A stretch of 64,000 nt of DNA from assembly GCA_038502055.1 (NCBI GenBank), contig JAXRKN010000043.1, forward strand, positions 5,208,001-5,272,000, in the 5' to 3' direction. The notes beneath the pieces are model-generated. The model was not told where the DNA came from. It made no database searches and saw only the letters and a program-made list of their open reading frames with translations. Below, one piece after another: positions 50,877-61,443 of this stretch (the stretch's first letter is position 1; every line of letters starts with the position of its first letter). A program made the translations under genes and the position numbers. Source of the stretch: Tanytarsus gracilentus. Its lineage: Eukaryota; Arthropoda; Insecta; Diptera; Chironomidae.

Positions 50877-52498
50877 ATGTCGTTTGCAGAATATTTTCAG
50901 CAAATTGTCACTTTAAATAAGCACGAATTCAGTTTGAGTGGAGATAAATTTGTCAAGTTACTGAAGAGCAATGATGGAAAGTTGGATGCAGGATTATTCA
51001 AGCTTAAACAGCTGAATTTTCTGCAACTTGCGAATTCACACACGCTCGAAGATCCAGTCGGACATTCTTGGGATGAATTGCCAAATTTAAATCAACTGCA
51101 GCTATATGGAAATAAAATTACAACTCTTCCAGGTGGCTTACACTTTCTAATTAAACTTAATAAATATCTTAACACGTGTCATTTTAGGAATCGAGAATTT
51201 AATACATTTGAAACTTATTGATGCGTCACACAATCTCATTACGGTCATCGATGTGGATTTCACAAAATGTACACATCTTACGACAGTCAATTTGTCGGGA
51301 AATCAAATCATTTCATGCATAATCAAATCTACATCTATTCACACTCTAAACTTGTCGCTAAACAAGCTTGAAATCTTCCCGGAAGTCCCGAATTGCGTTA
51401 CCGATCTGAACATCTCCAAGAACAAATTGAAGACAATTCCCGAAACAATTAATCAGCAGTTGCCAAATCTCAAGATTCTTGATTTGTCGGAAAATGACAT
51501 CACTCTCGTACCAAAGTCTCTCGCATTAATTAAACTGAAAAGTAAGTGAAGCAAACATTATACATTTTATTTTGCTAACCTCCTCTTCCTTATTTGCTAT
51601 AGCTCTGAACCTCAAAACTAACCCATTAAAGGATAAGAAATTGCATAAATTTATCGAACAAAGCCAAGCTTTGAAGGCAATTATGGATCATATTCAGAAA
51701 TTCGGTGTCGTCACATCTACAGCAAGCATACCAGAAGAGAAATCGAAAGGCAAAACTGATTCGGAGACAAACGCTAGTCGTATTGAAATCAAAAAGTCCG
51801 ATGATGAGCTTAAAATTGTTTACGACAACAGTGTGAAAGAAATTCGAGCATTCATTCTCTGCTGTGTTGTTAATAATGTCGAATTGAGCGCAACAGAACT
51901 AAAGGACTTTCTTCAATTTCAAACTAAACTTCATGACACGTTATGTAAAAAAAGAGAACTGGCAACAATTGCGACTCATGATTTAGGACTAATGCCATCG
52001 AAAAATCTGAGATATGCTGCAAAGCATAAGGACGCGATACAAATTCATCCGTTGAAGGCATCGAAAGCATTATCAGGCGCAGCATACTTTAATAAACTTG
52101 AAAACGAGGCCGAAGCTTTACGCAAAGAGAAAAAGCGCAATCAAGTCACGGGCGTCTATAAGTTTCTTGATCTTCTTAAAGGCAAAAATGAATTCGCTTT
52201 TCTCGAGTCTGTCGTCGACAACAAAGTCTTGAGTCTTCCTCCACTAACAAACAGTGAAATTACAAAACTATCATCAGAGACTAAGCAGATGTTGATTGAG
52301 ATAACGAGTCACTTTAATGCTGCAATTTGTAATCAAGTCATGCTGGAAATGATTAAGAAACTTCATCAAATTATGAATAACACGCTTGAGTTGCAGCAAG
52401 TGAAAATAACATCACAAGATGGCTCAGTCAAGACATTGTACCCGTCCAAAGTTGATTTAAAGGAATTGGAAAATGAAATTCAAATTCTTCGTCCGTAA
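50877..52498 (+). CDS. LRRC47: Leucine-rich repeat-containing protein 47
   Basis: Three coding exons: 50877-51132, 51188-51541 and 51603-52498 (introns of 55 and 61 bp, phases 1 and 1), giving 501 aa. Residues about 35-235 are leucine-rich repeats, with units such as LPNLNQLQLYGNKI, LTTVNLSGNQI and LKILDLSENDI. From about residue 274 to 430 the sequence fits the B3/4 fold, the domain shared with phenylalanyl-tRNA synthetase beta chain (VKEIRAFILCCVVNNVELS ... KRELATIATHDLG). The LRR plus B3/4 combination is characteristic of LRRC47, a cytoplasmic RNA-associated protein of poorly defined function. ATG context is acaaaaATGTCG. Its stop lies only 125 bp from the stop of the convergent cyclophilin gene. 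An AATAAA at 52606-52611 would end the transcript at about the PPIG stop codon or inside its last exon. Confidence 0.9.
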
Positions 52499-52605
52499 AA
52501 GTATTTGAACAATCTTTTATCCACTTTAAATCTTTCAAATATTTTTCATACAAGCCATTATTTCACAAAAACAAAGTCAGAGGTGTAAATTAATTATTAA
52601 TTTGA

Positions 52606-52611
52606 AATAAA
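52606..52611 (+). terminator. Polyadenylation signal AATAAA for LRRC47
   Basis: Canonical hexamer 108 bp after the LRRC47 stop. Cleavage 10-30 bp downstream would fall at or inside the last exon of the convergent cyclophilin gene, so the 3' ends of the two mRNAs probably overlap. Confidence 0.5.
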
Positions 52612-52623
52612 AATGCAGAGAAT

Positions 52624-54899
52624 TTAATCACTCGATGATGACGATGAACTCGATCTCTTGCGTTTCTTATCCTTGCGCTTTTTTCCAGCTGAACGATCAG
52701 AGTCGGATAAACTTGTTGAACGTTTACGTTTGCTGAGCTCAATTTCCTTTTCCTTAACAATCAACTCCAAAACTTTTTTCGCTCTCAAAACCTTTTGCTC
52801 CAAATCTTCAATTTCGTCGACTGATTTTTTTCCGGGACTCTTCTGGTCAACTTTTGGAGGTTTTATTGGAGAACGTGAGATATTTCGGTTTTTGCGCGAA
52901 TCTGCATCTCGATCCCTTGAGCGACGATTTGAATTTCTGTAAGAATTAAATTTAATAAATTTTAAACAAATTTTATGACAAAGTACCTCTCCATGGATCT
53001 GCTTCTGCTTCGTTGTCTATTACGGTATCTATCCCGTGATCTCGAGCGTCGTGAATTGTCATATCGATTGCGTCCAAATACATTTCTATTGTCGTAGTTT
53101 CGTCCATAGTCTCTTCTTTGGAAATCTCGCCTATCGATTCGTTTGTCATCGCGAGAATTGCGTGAAATTGAGCGAATTTTTCTGTCATCCTTACCAACGG
53201 ATGGATTTCTCTTGTGTCGCAATTCGTCTTCATCGACCTCGTAGTCGAGTGCATTTGGATCATTTTTCTCACTTACGGCAGCTTTTGCAACCGTCAGATC
53301 GTGACTGATCTCGTAAAATGGCTTTTTACCGTCACACTTTGCCTCATGACGTCTCTTTCGCTCTTCCATGCGACGCTTAATTTCTTCATCGCGTTCCTTT
53401 TTTTGCTCCTCAAGTTTCTCAAAGTCAGTTATTTTTATCAACCTTCTACTCGCAGCTTTCCAATGCTCAGGAGTGCCCGAGCGTGATTTCGATCTCGATG
53501 GAGTTCGATAGCGGAAATTTCCTCTGCCTTTAATCACTCGACCACTTCTCGATTGAGGCACATTTCTCTTGGACCAACCAAAGCGACGCTCTCTTTGATC
53601 TCGTTCACTATCCTTTTTGCTTCCATTTTTGTCAGAACTTTCAGCTTTATCATCTCGAGGTTTTTCTGAGCGCATTAAGAACCGATTAGAAACTTCGGGT
53701 ATTTCCGATGGGTCAATTTTAGTTAGTGGGTTTGATAAGGGATTAAGACATTCTGTGTCCGATTCAAGTTCACCCTCTTCAACAGACGACTCAACTCTGT
53801 AATCGATAAATTATTAAATTAATAAAATATTCATAAACTACAAACTTACTCCTTCTTTTTTGATTTTTTGGATGATTTTTTCTTGTCCTTTTTCTTCTTC
53901 TTCTTTTTGCGTTTCTCCTCCTCTTCCGAAGACTCCGATGACGAGCTCGATGCACTTGCCGATGATTCGACTTTCTTCTTCTTTTTATCCTTTTTGGCTA
54001 TGTTAAGAATAAAAATTAGATACATTTATTTAAGTGACAGTAAACTCACTTTTAACTTGCTTAACAAGCTCTCCGCAAGCTTTAACGATTGCTTCGTCCA
54101 TGGGTCTCGAGTTGCGATCAACAGGCAAGTCTTCAATCACCTTCACCACGTCAATGCCGCTAACGACTCTCCCAAAAACTGTATGAATACTGAAAGGAGA
54201 GCAAAAATCGATTTATAAATTAAAGAGCGCTCATTTAATATTAAAAGCACACACATATTCGTGTGTGACAGTAATATTTCATTAATCAACTTACCCATCC
54301 AAGTGTGGAGCTGGCGATGTTGTTCTGCGGGGGAGAGAAATGGGGAACAAAACAATAGAAATTCATTTTTTTTGTACGAGACTTCAAATAATTAATTATG
54401 GCAAAGCGACCCCTATGGTAGGCGAAATCTCTCTCCACATTTCCTAGTGTCATCACGATGCACTCACATAAAGAATTGTGATGAATTTGTATTTTTGCCT
54501 CGGTTTGCCATCGAAAGAAGAAATGGTTTTTCATGCTTTAGGGTAAAGTTCTCGTCATCAAAAGTCCTTCCATAAATCGATTCGCCGCCACTTCCATTAG
54601 AGTTAATAAAGTCACCACTTTGTATCATAAAGTTCTTAATGACACGATGAAAGATTATGCCCTAAATGCAAACAGAGAGTTAAATTGCATCATTAATTAT
54701 TAATGATCCTGCATACCTTATAATAGAGCTGCTTGCCTTGACTTCCCTCACCCGCCTCACCCGTACACAATTTTCGGAAGTTCTCGCATGTCTTTGGCGT
54801 AACATCATTAAATAATTCGATTATAATGCGTCCAGAATCGACTCCATTGATTGCAACATCGAAAAAACATCTCTTCCTCTCCTCCTCCTGTTCCGTCAT
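52624..54899 (-). CDS. PPIG: Nuclear cyclophilin with RS tail (PPIG / Moca-cyp type)
   Basis: Seven coding exons: 54717-54899, 54468-54661, 54295-54324, 54050-54189, 53850-53997, 52987-53796 and 52624-52936, encoding 605 aa; the third is a 30-nt microexon. Residues 1 to about 178 are a cyclophilin peptidyl-prolyl isomerase domain (CFFDVAINGVDSGRI, FRKLCTGEAG, FHRVIKNFMIQSGDF with the catalytic Arg, SSQFFI, HLDGIHTVFGRV). His replaces the Trp of the CypA WLDG motif, as in PPIG, which usually lowers cyclosporin affinity. Lys-rich and Ser/Glu-rich stretches follow (exon 5), then a long Arg/Ser/Asp-rich tail with RSRS repeats, ending in a run of serines. Such SR-cyclophilins act in the nucleus with RNA polymerase II and splicing factors. 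The ATG at 54899 is preferred; an earlier in-frame GTG is not needed. The gene diverges from HAUS6. Confidence 0.9.
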
Positions 54900-55355
54900 T
54901 TCTATTTTTTTTGTATGTTTATTTTCTAACACGAGAAAATCAATAATTATGCTGAAAACTTTAATTTACTTCATGAGAATTGTAATCTCTTGATGATTAT
55001 TGACATGCGGTGATTGTTATCAGACTCGTCCACAACTTTAATTCACTAAAAACGCCCTCAATATTCGTTAAATGCAATATTTTTCACAATTTTCAATTTT
55101 TCACTTCTTCTTTTTTAAAAAAAAGGGAAACTGAGTAATTTTTTAATTTTTTTTGCCGGTTTTTTTGAATTAATTTAATACGTTAACTTAAGTTAAACTT
55201 TAAAGATTGAAATTAAATTAAAATTAAATGTGATAATTTAAATTATAACAAAATAGAGAATAATTTAAAAAATTAGGCGAAGACAATAAAGATCCTCTTG
55301 CCTACCCCTTTTCTAGCTCATTTTCAAAATTGTCAACAGTCAAAATTTAAAAAAA
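54900..55355. promoter_or_regulatory. Shared divergent promoter interval (PPIG / HAUS6)
   Basis: 456 bp separate the start codons of two divergently transcribed genes. It must hold both promoters and both 5' UTRs. It is AT-rich with long A/T stretches in the middle (55090-55280). A bidirectional promoter is inferred from spacing only; no specific binding site was identified. Confidence 0.5.
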
Positions 55356-57214
55356 ATGTCTTCGATCGAAGAAGCACTTTCAAAGTCAATTTTATATAAT
55401 TTAAATATCCTTAAGCATGCAATTCCATGCTCAAAACAAGTTGAAGATGCTCTAGTTGAGGTGAGAATTGAAGAAAATATTAATTATTAACAAAACAAGT
55501 CAAAAATTTTAAAATTTTATTTTAGGGAATTTTTTTGAAATCAAATACAAATGCTTTTGTGCATGTAACTCAATATTTATTCACAATCATCGATTCGAAG
55601 GAGTTTAAAAAGAGATTCTATTGGCCAATTATCGATAAACGAAGTGAAAATGCATACAGGTAAGAAGTGAAAAGTGTTTTGGCGCAATTTTCTTATTTTT
55701 TTTCTTGAAACTTTTCCAGAACTTCCTCTGTGGATTTTATAAATTTGCTGATTGAGAAGCACGGTCTGCAATACGAGCAAGTTAAGCAGGTGAATGTCGT
55801 TCATCCTAGCGGAAAAAAGTTTATGGCTCTCATATTGGAAATCATTCAAATCGCTATTAAGGAAGTTATGCATAAAAAGTATCGTTGTACGAACTTTGAA
55901 AAGTCATTAGACATAAATGAATCTCTAAATGTTGCAAAAAACATCGCTCAAGTCGAATCTGATCTCAACAAGATGTTAAAAGAGGATGTCAAAGTTATTA
56001 AGGAACGATCTCATGAGATTCAAGAAATTTTCTCAAATATTATGGGTCATGAGGAATCGATTGACTATGAGCAATTTATTACCAACTGGCTTGCGTTTTT
56101 AAAGCAATTGTCAAAAGTAATCGAACAGAGAAATATCAAAATTGGTGACATTGTTGCAAAAGCTCACCAGCTTTTCGAAAAAGCACAAGACATGATGAGC
56201 AAAAAAGAATTTGTGCTTACAACTATTCCGAGTGAAACTTTAAATACATCTGTGTCTTCTTTGGTAGAAAATATGAAGAAAACTCTACCGATAATAAAAA
56301 ATTTCATCGTTGGCTATCCTATAAGTGAAGTTTCGGTGACTGCGGAGGAAAAACAGATTGTCCAGCAGAAACTTAAAGACTTCGAGCAGATGGATACGAT
56401 TATTAAAGGAATGACTGAAAAGTGTAAAAGTTTACAAACCACTTGCACGAAACTCAGCACAATGATTGAAGCGCGTCAATTTCTTGATAATGATGACACT
56501 ATGAGTGGAGATAACGATAACTGGAAATTGTCAATATTCACTGAGTCGTCAATGAATTTTGAAGCGGCAAAAAATTGCACCACAAGCTTCGACTTGAAGA
56601 GTTTCACTCAATTGGCATTGCACGATGACAATGATAACGTTGCAAGAACAACTAGCAACTTTAATCGTACGATTGAGATGAATGAGAGAACTTTTAAGGT
56701 ACCCGCAAAGCAACCCGTACTCCCATCACGCCGCAGACGACGTGATCCAATGGAAATACTTGATAAAGCAACGTCGTCAGGAAACGCAAGAAATCAATCC
56801 TTCATGCATGATAACTCAATCATGGCCTTCAAGGGATCATCGTCAACGCCATTGCCACCATTTTCAAGCACAATGCTCTCGCCCGACATGCGTCGAAACA
56901 ATTTAATGCTAAATTTCTCAAATGTCTCCGAAATTTCTATGTTAAGGCCACACGTTGAAAGTGCCATTGAAGGGACACTAGACGCCAAAAATGTGATTCA
57001 AAATTCTTCTGAAAAAAATCCTATGGAAGATATTACAAATTCCGTGCCAAAAATATCCATCATAGACGCGACACTGCCAGGTGATAGTGTTGATGAAGAG
57101 ACTCTCGTTGAGAAGGAAAATTTTGGGTCTGAGTTGAGCACTTTAATTCATCGAAAGTCGATAGCGGATGAAGATTTGTTCAACATTTCCGATTCCTGTC
57201 TCATTAAAGATTAA
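55356..57214 (+). CDS. HAUS6: HAUS augmin-like complex subunit 6 (Dgt6)
   Basis: Three coding exons: 55356-55460, 55526-55659 and 55720-57214, encoding 577 aa. Residues 1 to about 210 match the N-terminal HAUS6 domain: NLNILKHAIPC, then NAFVHVTQYLF, FKKRFYWPIIDKRSENAYR and FINLLIEKHGL. Helical coiled-coil-like sequence follows to about residue 330, and the C-terminal third is polar and disordered. The protein should be part of the eight-subunit augmin complex, which recruits gamma-tubulin to existing microtubules in the mitotic spindle. It is shorter than human HAUS6 (about 955 aa) and nearer the size of Drosophila Dgt6; the C-terminal region of this family is poorly conserved. Start: ATG at 55356 in an A-rich context. 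AATAAA at 57295-57300 lies 81 bp after the stop. Confidence 0.82.
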
Positions 57215-57701
57215 AAAAAGTGCAAGTGTGTTCATAAGCATAAAATTAATTCTTTATAATTAGAAAAATTTGTAAGATTCTTTTCCTTTTAAAAATAAAT
57301 CTTTATTTCCAATATTTTTTATACAATTTTTAATAATTGGCTTTGGATAATTTCCTTTTTCCCATTCAATAAACTTTCTTCTATAAGTTTCTTTTCACAG
57401 TGCTAACCAAGTAGGGTATTTGAAACATCGAGTGCACAACTTCGACGAACGCTAAGTGCTCTCTGTATTATCCATATATTTTTTTGTCTCAAAAATTTCC
57501 AGGTAAAATAACTCTAAAAGTTTCAAATATGTTAAAATTTCTATAACATTTAAGATCTGCTGCAAGTCTGCAAGTCTCTAAGAGTTAAATTTGAACATTT
57601 CATTCCTAATGAGATGCGTTCGAGTACTCAATAAAATGATATTGCTTAATGAAAAATAAATCTCAGTGCGTTAATAGCAAAAATAAATTCGATGTGGAAG
57701 T
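57215..57701. other. Convergent 3' interval between HAUS6 and the SLC7 gene
   Basis: 487 bp between the facing stop codons. AATAAATCTTTATT at 57295-57308 reads as a polyadenylation hexamer on both strands, and another AATAAA lies on the plus strand near 57369. No ORF of interest. Confidence 0.55.
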
Positions 57702-60700
57702 TTAGTCGAACATCGCCATGTGGTTTGTTGGAACCACCTCGAACAACATTTGAAAGAAAATTGTAACTTTGTCTGTGAAAATAAATTTGATTAAAATAAT
57801 TTAATAAAAAATAAAAGTTCATCACACTCACTCATGAAACCGGGATGCATACGCCAGCGAACGAATGGCACGTAGAGGACGAGACCCATTAAGATGAATA
57901 GAATTGTGTAGAGATACTCAATTTGGGGTTTGTCGATAATCGGACCAATAACTAGATATGCCGAAATTACGAGAACAACGACTGGAATGATAATTGGCAC
58001 CTTATAAGGACGTGGATAATTGGGCTTTGTGTATCGCATGACAATCAATGCCAACATTGCGCCTCCATAGAAAATCCATGCGGTGAAACTAAAGAAGTCA
58101 ATTAAGGAATCGATTGTACCGTAGAGCACCATTGCACTTGCTATGAGCGAGTGAAAAATGAGACCTGGAGCCGGTGTCAAACGACGCACGTGGACGTATG
58201 ATAAAATATCAAGGAGATGTCCTTCACGCGATGCTGCAAAGCACAAGCGTCCCGCGGCAAAAAGAGTTCCATTTGCCGAGCCGAAGGTTGATATTGTGAC
58301 GCTCAGGGGCATAATCCATGCGAACATGCCCAAAATACGATTTCCAAATGTGACAGCAACCGCTTCACTTTGAACCATCTCTTCGGGTGACATTGCAGCT
58401 AGATATGAGATGTTAATTAATGCATAGCATAGAGTCACCAAGGGAATTGCTATCATAATTGATCGTGGAAGATTCTTGCTCGGATTTTGAATCTCCTCTG
58501 TGACATAGTTCAGGTTATTCCAACCGTCATATGCCCACAAGCCAGTATAGAATGCAGTTGCTATAACTCCAAATGATGGTGACGGCTTATCGAAAGCATT
58601 TGACAAATGCTGTGTGTTGCCTTGAAAGAGCTTCCATGCACCTCCAGAGATGACAATTAGCACCGCAACCATTTTTGCCGAAGCAAACACATTCTGTACG
58701 GCCATGCCCAAGTTCACACTGTAACAGTTAACAAACAGGATGCACACTAAATAAAAAAAAATTTAAATTAAAAGTCGTTAGATATTTAAAAATATCTCTT
58801 ACCGATTGCCAACAATGCGACCATCTTGATCACTATCGCCGGTGGATCACATTCAGAGACAAACGCTTCAACGGCATATTGGGCAAAGGAGAGACAAATT
58901 ATGGACATTTGCGATGGTTTAAGAACGAGTGTTGAGACCCAACTGAACAGAAAGGCCGGTGCCGGTCCAAAAGCATCCATAAAATAAGCCCACTCTGCGC
59001 CAGATGACGTATTCATTGTTCCAAGTTCGGCATATGCCAAAGCACCTGTCAAAAAAAGTTATTTAATCATTAATTGTGTGAGATGTGATAGGAACGATAC
59101 GCAAATCTAAATTAATATGAATGGCGATGCTTATTAATTTCGATACGAAACGCTCAATGTCATTTCTATTGTTCTCATGCGCTATTAAATTTAATATTTT
59201 TGCATAGCGACATTATTTGAAGAACATTATAAGTGAGGGAAATGGAGAGGAAAGTAATCATAATAATTTCCCTCCGACTATCATCAGTGTCAATGTCTCT
59301 TCCTCCTTTCAACGTATTTTTTTTAATGATATTTACTCTCATTTTTTTCTTACGTCACGATAAAGTGAGGTGATCAGTAATTTAAACAACTATATCGATA
59401 TTTGTTTCCAACGATTATGACCATCGGCCATTCACTTACTCAATTGGCAATTATCGTCAATTTAATGTGTGAGAGATGTTTTAAATGAGTGAGCATTGTC
59501 AATATTTTTTTGGCATGTATCCAATAATTTTTATCATTCATTCTACAGCCGTCATCAGATATAGAAGATACAGAACAGATTGTGTGAATTTCGCATTCTT
59601 CCTTCTTCACACTCTCTTTCTTTTTTAATGTGTGCAAATTTTCTCGTGAGAAAATATTTAAACAAAACTCGTGACACGAAGAATTTTTCCTTTTCGCAAT
59701 TTTTAAAGAAATTGAGTTTCTCAACACAAAAAAAGCTCACTATTAATAGAAGACGTGAGGTGTTATGGAAGAGCGTATGTACACATGTAAATTCTGACGG
59801 CTGCTAACTCCTCTTGTCAGTTTGTCACATGATTATCGAGTTACAAAAAATTACTTTATTTTTAAGAGACATTTTGGGATTTATTTTTAGAAATTTTAAA
59901 TAGTCAGGCGCCACAAATTAATTTAAATGCAAATCTCTTTTTTTCTTATCACTGATTTTGCGTCTTAAAAAAATAACTGTTATTTTTCCAATTTATATTA
60001 ATTTAATTTCTACGACCTTGAAGTTGTTATGGTGAAATTTCCCAAAGAATACAAAATTTTTACGATTGATTTCTGGCACATTAAACGTGACCAAATGAAC
60101 GCCGTAAAGATTTTCATATCAACATTTGCGAATCGTCAAGTTTTTAAAATTATTTGGCTTACCTAACAATGAAAGTAGACCACACGCCAGCCATATAATG
60201 AAACTGATACCAACGGAGCCTGTTCTAACAAGCAAACCACTGGGGCTCACAAAAATTCCAGATCCTTGGGGGCAAAAGAAGAGAAAGAGAAATTTAAGCA
60301 TGTCAGCCGATGGGTGTAAAATAATAATTTTGGATATCGTCGTACGTACATTAATGGAGATGATTTTCTTAAATAACAAACAAAACAGAATTGGAATTTG
60401 TTCGCATCGCTAAAAAGCAAAAATGTGAATAGAAATATTCAACACTTGCAGTCATAAAAATGACCGAATTTTACCCATAACCAAAAGTTAACAAATTCCA
60501 AGAAAAATGTTATCGAAGCACTAATGAAACTTTGTCGTAGGAGATAACTTACCAATCATAGTCCCGACAATTAAACTGTAAAAATTATTAATTAAAACTT
60601 GATTTGATTTGAAGATATAAAATTAAAACTTACGCAACCCCACTGAAGAGTCCCATCCGTTTCTGGAGTTGAATAGGGTCCTTCGTCTTTGCTCCCTGCC

Positions 60701-61443
60701 CCTCCATCGAGTTCCGCATCCCCCTGGGCTAAATTGCAATAAATTTAAATTTAAAATCTCTTCCTCATTCAAAAGATTAGTGCGTTTTACCCCTGATGGG
60801 TCGGGCGCTGACGCTTCGGTCTGCCTTCCACGAAAATTTGCGGCGGAGTTTTGAACCACTCCTTCTTCGATTTGGGATAAGTGATTGTGGTTCCATCCAT
60901 TTTTTGAAATCTCTTTAGCTGCTCCATTTTGTCCTATAAACAAGAATCATGTGACTTAGTGTCGATCAGTCTAATTAAATTCGCAGCAACTTCATAATTG
61001 ATTGTATATACAACAATGCTGTCGTCATATATGTGTTTATGTGCACGTTGAAACGTAATTGAAAATTTTTCATTCAATATCGCGATGATATGAAGCGACT
61101 CGGGAATATCCAAAAATAAATTTTACGAGTTTGAATGGGTGTGAGAGAGAGGGAGAATGAAAGATAGGTTAAGAGAATGAGCTTTCGTGTAAACATTTAA
61201 TGCTTTCACTCTGATTTTCTATTTAAAGCCGAGGAAAAAGAGAAGGAAATATTTCGTGGCGCTCTAACAAGTTGTAGAAAATTAAACATAATTTTTATTC
61301 AATTAAAAAATCTGATGGGTGGACAGTTGCACTTTTAAAAAGTCATAAAATAAAATTTATTAACCTTCATTGTAACTATCGGAATCGCTACTGAAGCTTG
61401 TTTCGGGTTTTTCTTTTGATAATTGTACGAATGTATCACGCAT
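57702..61443 (-). CDS. SLC7-family amino-acid transporter (LAT / y+LAT light-chain type)
   Basis: Eight coding exons in the preferred model: 61365-61443, 60791-60933, 60634-60728, 60553-60575 (23-nt microexon), 60163-60264, 58803-59045, 57832-58746 and 57702-57772; 556 aa. The protein is a 12-helix APC-superfamily permease of the plasma membrane. Residues 107-123 (LIVGTMIGSGIFVSPSG) form the first helix with the GSG substrate-binding motif, spread over three exons. Further family marks are GALAYAELGTM, GLWAYDGWNNLNYVTEE, FGSANGTLFAAGRLCFAASREGHL in separate helices and a short cytoplasmic C-terminus. Light chains of this group pair with an SLC3 heavy chain through a Cys and exchange neutral or cationic amino acids; the exact substrate is not readable here. 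The ~105-residue N-terminus is hydrophilic, and its exact reading frame is uncertain (see finding): another model starts at 63373 and uses the acceptor at 60723, giving 536 aa. Confidence 0.85.

Noticed and set aside
52962..53486. Plus- and minus-strand ORFs overlapping the cyclophilin RS exon
   Set aside because: Shadows of the Arg/Ser-rich coding exon in other frames.
54900..54932. Eleven-residue N-terminal extension of the cyclophilin beginning at 54932
   Set aside because: The codon there is GTG, not ATG; the ATG at 54899 gives the usual cyclophilin N-terminus.
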